NCBI GenBank assembly: GCA_023253415.1
Contig: JALRGK010000050.1
Coordinates: 1 to 6,255 of the forward strand
Direction: 5' to 3'
Source of the DNA: Rhodocyclaceae bacterium
Lineage (GTDB): Bacteria > Pseudomonadota > Gammaproteobacteria > Burkholderiales > Rhodocyclaceae
DNA length: 6,255 bases
The notes under the pieces are model-generated. The model was given only the letters and a program-made list of their open reading frames with translations. It did no database searches and was not told where the DNA came from. The first letter of the stretch is position 1, and the number at the start of each line of letters is the position of its first letter. The translations under genes and the position numbers were made by a program. Positions 5,809 through 6,255 of this stretch are shown here, piece by piece.

Positions 5809-6255
5809 GCACCTTCAGCAGCGACAAAAATACCATCCGCGTTGCGCCACAGACCATCCACATCCAGGCCAAAGCCATAGACATATCGGTCCGGCGTCAT
5901 GAGGGCCGGATAATCGGGCGTACAAGGTTGTGGCAACGGTTTTTTCTTGTGCGTTAAAACGGCGATCTCGACCTGCTTGGCACCCTCGGCAAGCAACCAT
6001 TGCTGAATTTCGTGCAGTGTCACACCCTCGTCGAGGATATCGTCGAGCAAGAGCACTTCACGTCCGGTCACCACCGATCGCGGCCGCGCGATCCAGTTGA
6101 TCAGCCCCCCTTCACGCGCATCGCCATATCGACTGGCATGCACGTAATCCAGATCAAGGGCAAACGACAAACGCGGCAGGAGGTGTCCGGCATAGACTAA
6201 TGCACCCGTCATCACGCATAACACGAGTGGGCATGTAGCGGCGTAGCGGACATTG
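5805..6255 (-). CDS. hpt: Hypoxanthine-guanine phosphoribosyltransferase, partial (5' end beyond window end)
   Basis: Purine salvage enzyme transferring phosphoribose from PRPP to hypoxanthine (giving IMP) or guanine (giving GMP) in the cytosol. The frame is open from the window edge (first full codon at 6254) to TGA at 5807-5805, giving 149 residues; the usual length is about 180, so a short N-terminal piece is missing. Visible signatures are LVLCVMTGALVYAG (fragment residues 10-23), YVHASRYGD (37-45), the PRPP loop VLLLDDILDEGVT (67-79) with its two acidic residues, the Lys-rich THKKK segment (101-105) and the base-site region YGFGLDVDGLWRN (126-138). Internal GTG or ATG codons near 6224 and 6212 are not taken as starts because recognisable family sequence continues upstream of them. 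The stop overlaps the methyltransferase start by four bases. Confidence 0.95.
   Translation of the reverse strand, partial: NVRYAATCPLVLCVMTGALVYAGHLLPRLSFALDLDYVHASRYGDAREGGLINWIARPRSVVTGREVLLLDDILDEGVTLHEIQQWLLAEGAKQVEIAVLTHKKKPLPQPCTPDYPALMTPDRYVYGFGLDVDGLWRNADGIFVAAEGA

Overview
The window looks like chromosomal core-genome DNA from a betaproteobacterium, most likely of the order Burkholderiales and perhaps near the Alcaligenaceae. This placement is an inference from three things: the S2 and methionine aminopeptidase protein sequences, the divergent rpsB / map-glnD arrangement, and the moderate G+C. No mobile elements, CRISPR arrays, tRNAs or rRNAs were seen.

Layout. (1) Positions 1-581, minus strand: the first 193 codons of rpsB (ribosomal protein S2), with the 3' end cut off by the window start. 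(2) Positions 582-875: a 294-bp divergent intergenic region. It holds a good extended -10 promoter reading towards rpsB (737-766) and a leader of about 150 nt that can fold into several helices ending at the rpsB Shine-Dalgarno site. (3) Positions 876-4271, plus strand: map (type I methionine aminopeptidase) and glnD (PII uridylyltransferase/uridylyl-removing enzyme), 9 bp apart and almost certainly co-transcribed. (4) Positions 4272-4296: a 25-bp convergent gap with no convincing terminator. (5) Positions 4297-6255, minus strand, listed here in transcription order from the right edge: hpt (hypoxanthine/guanine phosphoribosyltransferase, 5' end cut off by the window), an unassigned class I SAM-dependent methyltransferase, and a purine nucleoside phosphorylase of the MTAP/methylthioinosine phosphorylase family. 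They are packed as an operon: a 4-bp ATGA overlap and then a 21-bp gap.

How the genes work together. The left half is housekeeping: translation (S2, and presumably tsf beyond the window), N-terminal Met removal, and nitrogen sensing through PII. The right-hand operon makes biochemical sense as purine salvage. The phosphorylase would release hypoxanthine from a 6-oxopurine (methylthio)nucleoside and Hpt would convert it to IMP. If methylthioinosine is the substrate, the pair would recycle the purine of methylthioadenosine, a by-product of SAM metabolism, and the intervening SAM-dependent methyltransferase then becomes an interesting partner.

The most interesting signal not explained by coding is the rpsB leader. 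It contains a 10-bp helix whose two G.U pairs form only in the rpsB-direction transcript, a UNCG-type tetraloop hairpin, and two further 6-bp complementarities in pseudoknot order immediately upstream of the Shine-Dalgarno site. I read it as a candidate S2 autoregulatory leader. The rest of the window looks ordinary.
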